Of a stretch of 64,000 nt of DNA, positions 63,244 through 64,000 are shown piece by piece. Numbering within the stretch: the first letter of the stretch is position 1; each line of letters begins with the position of its first letter. The translations under genes were made by a program, and so were the position numbers. Source of the DNA: Blautia schinkii DSM 10518 (lineage in GTDB: Bacteria > Bacillota > Clostridia > Lachnospirales > Lachnospiraceae); contig JNKJ01000023.1 of the NCBI GenBank assembly GCA_000702025.1, forward strand, positions 51,611 through 115,610. Reading direction: 5' to 3'. Below the pieces are notes generated by a model. That model was not told the DNA's origin and ran no database searches. It saw nothing but the letters and a program-made list of their open reading frames with translations.

Positions 63244-63456
63244 GGCGGGGAGGAGGAAATTGGGGGCCAGGGGAGGTGTTGTCCGTGTCGGGCCGATGCT
63301 CGCTTCCCTTCAACTAATCGCCAACTGCGACTAAAGCGCTCAAGAAGAGCTTTCGCGCTTAAGTCTCCGTAGGCGCTGGATTTTCAGGCGCGCTTCCGCA
63401 AAATCGGCCCGTCACGGACAACACCTCCCCCGGCCCCCAATTTCCTCCTCCCCGCC
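63244..63456. repeat. 213-bp near-palindromic element with 54-bp inverted arms
   Basis: The arms 63244-63297 and 63403-63456 are reverse complements with only two mismatches. They enclose about 105 bp with smaller stems (for example aagcgct/agagctt). No T tail and no protein frame are present. A MITE, or a DNA or RNA structural element, is possible. Confidence 0.8.
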
Positions 63457-63826
63457 TTCCACTACGCTTCCACCCCTTCATAACCGCTGTCCTTTACACC
63501 GGATGGTTGATTGTTTGCGGAAGGTTGATTGTCTGCGGAAGGTTTGCTTTTCCCTTGTAAGTTATTGATATTCCACATGTATAGTTGGCAACTACCAAAT
63601 AATTAATCTATCTTGGTACAACGACGTAATCGCGGTGAACACGCCAATCATTACGAAGGGGGCTGGAACGTAGTGGTAGGCGAGGCGGAGGAATATAATG
63701 TACCCATAAGTGTGGACACATTGAAAAGTGGGGGGCCCCTCTCTTTAGACAGACCTTCTCGTCTGACCCTTAAATCTAAACATCCCCCTGCATTCCCGTC
63801 CCCTTATAATGTACACCCTCTGCAGA
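63457..63826. other. 370-bp gene-free spacer before the insertion sequence
   Basis: No supported gene. A 109-codon plus-strand frame that begins here crosses the IS end and lacks family features, so it was left out. A short stretch near 63740-63770 (tctttagacagac...gtctgaccc) is a weak hairpin. Confidence 0.4.
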
Positions 63827-64000
63827 TGTACCCGGTTTTTTGGACTGGCCCCACGGAGTTCTGCCCCGGCCCTGTTTTCTTTAGACATATCCACCGTCCC
63901 TATGGTATTCTTAGATCAAGAACAATAGGAGGAATATCATGAGCAGAAAACCCTTTACCAATGAGCAGATGCTGATACTGCGCCAGAACCCTTACACCTA
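63827..64000 (+). mobile_element. IS3-family insertion sequence, left end (continues beyond window)
   Basis: The sequence tgtacccggttttttggac resembles the terminal inverted repeat of IS3-type elements, which begin TGT and have a GGAC. A transposase-type reading frame begins 112 bp further. Only the left end is visible. Confidence 0.5.
63939..64000 (+). CDS. IS3-type OrfA/helix-turn-helix protein, N-terminus only
   Basis: Only 20 residues are visible: MSRKPFTNEQMLILRQNPYT. AGGAGG lies 6 bases before the ATG. Proteins that begin this way in Lachnospiraceae are HTH proteins of IS3-family elements. The call rests on this short match and the IS end upstream. Confidence 0.5.
   Translation, partial: MSRKPFTNEQMLILRQNPYT

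Noticed and set aside
63613..63942. 109-codon plus-strand frame before the IS3-type gene
   Set aside because: Proline-rich, no ribosome site, and it crosses the IS end; not a credible gene.

Overview
The window reads as a chromosomal segment of a gut Firmicute, most likely family Lachnospiraceae. The support is the gene content: GH112 phosphorylases, an anaerobic sulfatase maturase, DUF6062 and DUF3784 proteins, Gram-positive two-component systems and strong AGGAGG ribosome sites. The genus cannot be fixed from sequence alone. GC content is low in the left third (surface polysaccharide genes) and higher in the rest, which suggests the left third is exchangeable.

Region 1 (about 1-22.6 kb, all minus strand) is a capsular or exopolysaccharide locus. 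Its leading end (18.1-21.0 kb) has decayed: a truncated UDP-glucose dehydrogenase, a frameshifted UDP-sugar epimerase and a truncated glycosyltransferase. The body has five glycosyltransferases, a Wzy-type polymerase, a Wzx-type flippase, a GH99-like WbsX protein, three hexapeptide acyltransferases, an SGNH hydrolase and a membrane acyltransferase. Next to the flippase is a CDP-3,6-dideoxyhexose set (rfbF, rfbG, rfbH) followed by a thiamine-diphosphate enzyme that fits the branched-sugar enzyme YerE. Five genes carry runs of 6 to 11 G inside the reading frame; two of them are out of frame here and are restored by one base. This looks like slipped-strand phase variation of the surface sugar. 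At the head of the locus is a TnpB-family protein in which all three RuvC catalytic acids appear to be lost. It is followed by a structured candidate guide-RNA region and preceded by a promoter lying between inverted repeats.

Region 2 (23-26 kb) holds a hemolysin III-like membrane protein, a NYN-domain protein flanked by two minisatellites, and an AraC regulator. An orphan pxpA follows at 26.5 kb.

Region 3 (27-50 kb) is a host-glycan module. It has two ABC sugar importers, two GH112 galactosyl-HexNAc phosphorylases, a NahK-type kinase, a UTP-dependent nucleotidyltransferase that appears to replace GalT, GalE and NagB. It also has a Cys-type sulfatase with its radical-SAM maturase and a pair of CHR (chromate-type) transporters likely to move sulfate, plus AraC regulators. 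Shared direct repeats spaced 21 bp lie upstream of both solute-binding protein genes. A logical route is: remove sulfate from mucin-type glycans, import the disaccharide, split it with phosphate, and feed UDP-sugar and amino-sugar metabolism. A MITE has inserted into the end of the maturase gene.

Region 4 (50-64 kb) has housekeeping and signalling genes: aroE (49.2 kb), a YbaK-type deacylase, a PhoPR-like pair with a Na/Pi transporter and PhoU domain, greA, and a small carrier-protein cluster (PP-loop enzyme, DltA-like adenylation enzyme, GNAT, carrier protein) in which a membrane-protein gene has been mostly deleted. A second two-component system, a 213-bp near-palindromic element and the left end of an IS3-family insertion sequence close the window.
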